DNA of 64,000 nt, from NCBI GenBank assembly GCA_900549745.1, contig URPJ01000012.1, positions 1 to 64,000 of the forward strand, read 5' to 3'. This DNA comes from an uncultured Collinsella sp. (GTDB lineage: Bacteria; Actinomycetota; Coriobacteriia; Coriobacteriales; Coriobacteriaceae). Under the pieces are notes generated by a model that was not told the origin of the DNA, did not search any database, and worked only from the letters and a program-made list of their open reading frames with translations. Shown here piece by piece: positions 62,497-64,000 of the stretch (its first letter is position 1; the number at the start of each line of letters is the position of its first letter). Made by a program: the position numbers and the translations under genes.

Positions 62497-63057
62497 ATGA
62501 AGTTTGTTTGCCCCGTTTGCGGTTATGTGGAAGAGTTCGACGGCGACCAGCTGCCCGAGGACTTCAAGTGCCCCCAGTGCGGCGTTCCCGGTTCTCGCTT
62601 CCTGAAGCAGGAGGAGGGTCAGCTCGAGTGGGCTGCCGAGCACGTCGTGGGCGTCGCCAAGATGGAGGGCGTCTCCGAGGACATCGTTGCCGACCTGCGC
62701 GCCAACTTTGAGGGCGAGTGCTCCGAGGTCGGTATGTACCTGGCCATGGCTCGCGTCGCTCATCGCGAGGGCTACCCCGAGATCGGCCTGTACTGGGAGA
62801 AGGCTGCTCACGAGGAGGCCGAGCACGCCGCAAAGTTCGCTGAGCTCCTGGGCGAGGTCGTGACCGACTCCACCAAGAAGAACCTCGAGATGCGCGTTGA
62901 GGCCGAGAACGGCGCCACCGCCGGCAAGACTGATCTTGCCAAGCGCGCCAAGGCCGCTGGCCTCGATTCCATTCACGACACCGTGCACGAGATGGCTCGC
63001 GACGAGGCCCGCCACGGCAAGGCTTTCGCCGGCCTGCTCAAGCGCTACTTTGGCTAA
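62497..63057 (+). CDS. Reverse rubrerythrin (rubredoxin-ferritin)
   Basis: A 186-residue protein with an N-terminal rubredoxin-like iron site (CPVCGYVEEF and CPQCGVPGSRF) followed by a ferritin-like four-helix domain with EGECSEVGMYLAMARVAHREGYPE, HEEAEHAAKF and DEARHGKAF, providing the di-iron ligands. It reduces hydrogen peroxide with electrons from reduced rubredoxin/NADH and protects strict anaerobes. The ATG at 62497 follows AAAGGA; the frame runs from 62392. A strong terminator closes it. Confidence 0.93.
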   Translation: MKFVCPVCGYVEEFDGDQLPEDFKCPQCGVPGSRFLKQEEGQLEWAAEHVVGVAKMEGVSEDIVADLRANFEGECSEVGMYLAMARVAHREGYPEIGLYWEKAAHEEAEHAAKFAELLGEVVTDSTKKNLEMRVEAENGATAGKTDLAKRAKAAGLDSIHDTVHEMARDEARHGKAFAGLLKRYFG

Positions 63058-63092
63058 GCCAAACGCCTGAGACATAACCTCTAGCTCGATGA

Positions 63093-63122
63093 AGCCCGGA
63101 CCGTATTGGTTCGGGCCTTTTT
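63093..63122 (+). terminator. Terminator of rubrerythrin
   Basis: AGCCCGGACC paired with GGTTCGGGCC around GTATT, followed by TTTTTGTG. Confidence 0.9.
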
Positions 63123-63187
63123 GTGTCTCGAGGACTCGTTAACGCCCTGAAAAAGAGCTATCTTCGGCATCGGTCTCTCGTTAAAAA

Positions 63188-63310
63188 CTAAGTGAGTAGA
63201 CTTTTCGAAACTTACCGAGCAGACCATCCGTATTGCTTTATAAAGTCGCAGGTAAATGACTTGTTTCAAAATGGCCTGGTCGCCAAAGTGCCAAAAGCCT
63301 ACTCACTTAG
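63188..63310. repeat. 123-base inverted-end element, copy 2
   Basis: Same ends (CTAAGTGAGTAGAC and complement with one change), same total length and an ungapped alignment with 53469-53591; interior GCAGGTA conserved. The right end overlaps the 3' end of the next minus-strand gene, and gives its last codons AGT-GAG-TAG (Ser-Glu-stop). Confidence 0.85.
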
Positions 63311-64000
63311 AACCGCAGCCGTCCACGATCGAGCCATTTTGTGTCTAACGGGCATCTTTCCGTCGATTACTCCCAATTTTGTCCAGTCAATGAATAGTTC
63401 AGACCGGAGTAATATCTCAGCCCTTTGCTCATCCGAGCTTTTATCACGATATTCAGCATCGAGCATCCTGCATATGGCCTTAACGATCGCGCGGAATCTA
63501 TCCTCATCCGATATCTGTCTGTGTGTCAGGAGAAGCACATCGTAGCCCATGGCCTGAAGGGCCGTCATGCGGTCAGCGTCACGCAAGCCATCCCCTGCGC
63601 GTCCGTGCGAGGCCTTTCCCTGACATTCAATGGCCACCTGTCGCCTACCGTCCGGTGAAGAAAGAAGTAGGTCGATATATACACGGGACTTTCCCACAAT
63701 CGCTCGAGCACTTGTGCCTAGCATCACTTCAACATTAAGCTCTATGTCGCAAAAACCTTCGCCTCCCAGGGATCGCGGCAGTGCAAGTAGCAAATACGCC
63801 TCGACCTCAAAAGGCGACGCGGCACCCAATGGAACGAGTTGCGATACCGCCATAAATCTATTGCCGTAACGCATCCCGCAAACATCTGAACAAAAACGGT
63901 CAAGGTCTCCGCCCAAAACCAAAGCGTCTCGACGCCATAAATTTGAGGCGGTGCCGTCCTCGGACGGACAGCGCACCCAACCGAACGTTGTCGAAATCGC
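63299..64000 (-). CDS. PD-(D/E)XK-like nuclease-type protein, 5' end outside the window
   Basis: The frame is open to the window edge, so the N-terminus is missing; at least 233 codons are seen. The C-terminal region has the core YIDLLLSSPDGRRQVAIECQG (D then E-x-Q), followed by DADRMTALQAMGYDVLLLTHRQI, which matches DUF559/VSR-like restriction-endonuclease folds common in Coriobacteriia. It may be a nuclease or the toxin-like part of an abortive system. The stop and last two codons come from the end of the 123-base element. The gene at 37028 shows a similar tail. Confidence 0.7.
   Translation of the reverse strand, partial: AISTTFGWVRCPSEDGTASNLWRRDALVLGGDLDRFCSDVCGMRYGNRFMAVSQLVPLGAASPFEVEAYLLLALPRSLGGEGFCDIELNVEVMLGTSARAIVGKSRVYIDLLLSSPDGRRQVAIECQGKASHGRAGDGLRDADRMTALQAMGYDVLLLTHRQISDEDRFRAIVKAICRMLDAEYRDKSSDEQRAEILLRSELFIDWTKLGVIDGKMPVRHKMARSWTAAVLSE

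Overview
The window is a chromosomal segment of a GC-rich anaerobic actinobacterium, most probably a gut Coriobacteriia of the Collinsella type. This rests on strong G/C third positions, anaerobe proteins (rubredoxin-rubrerythrin, an Etf subunit carrying ferredoxin clusters, bacterial Elp3) and overall gene style. No alignment was run, so species level is not claimed. Almost all of it is ordinary coding DNA; there is no integrase, transposase gene, CRISPR array or rRNA.

Layout. 0-2 kb: infC-rpmI-rplT operon (minus), its leader, and a tRNA-Leu whose 3' end is duplicated nearby. 2-11 kb (minus): transglutaminase-like protein, class II aldolase, MBL hydrolase, Rel/SpoT enzyme and a RecJ-RecQ fusion. 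11.5-14 kb: BASS-family transporter, GalT-like protein, CutC. 14-19 kb: complete branched-chain amino acid ABC operon (livJ-H-M-G-F order of transcription) plus the 3' ghost of a second livJ. 19.5-28.5 kb: homoserine dehydrogenase, an SDR, a cation/proton antiporter, PurL and an EamA transporter. 28.6-36.7 kb: diguanylate cyclase, KdgT, AzlCD, an HD protein, and an LctD-EtfB-EtfA cluster resembling electron-bifurcating lactate dehydrogenase. 37-40.2 kb: a five-gene cluster of small, membrane-anchored, secreted and sortase-type proteins of unknown role. 40.3-46.8 kb: DUF554 protein, then a TerB / P-loop ATPase / Lhr-like helicase operon matching the Shango anti-phage system. 46.8-53.4 kb: spermidine-synthase-like protein, Elp3, a membrane XRE regulator with a DUF4097 partner, a Trm9-like methyltransferase and TrmB. 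53.7-64 kb: Ski2-like helicase, DUF2130 protein, metallophosphoesterase, HIRAN protein, ADH-ALDH operon, rubrerythrin and a truncated (by the window edge) nuclease-like gene.

The best candidates for under-described biology are: the secreted cluster at 37.0-40.2 kb; the Shango operon; the RecJ-RecQ fusion; a 123-bp element present twice (53469-53591 and 63188-63310) with identical length and inverted ends; and a set of long hairpins that abut stop codons, two of which share the core CCTGTCCC. Other points of note are a probable ATA start for infC, a pair of matching 16-bp palindromes before the ADH-ALDH operon, and the proximity of Elp3 to a Trm9-like methyltransferase.
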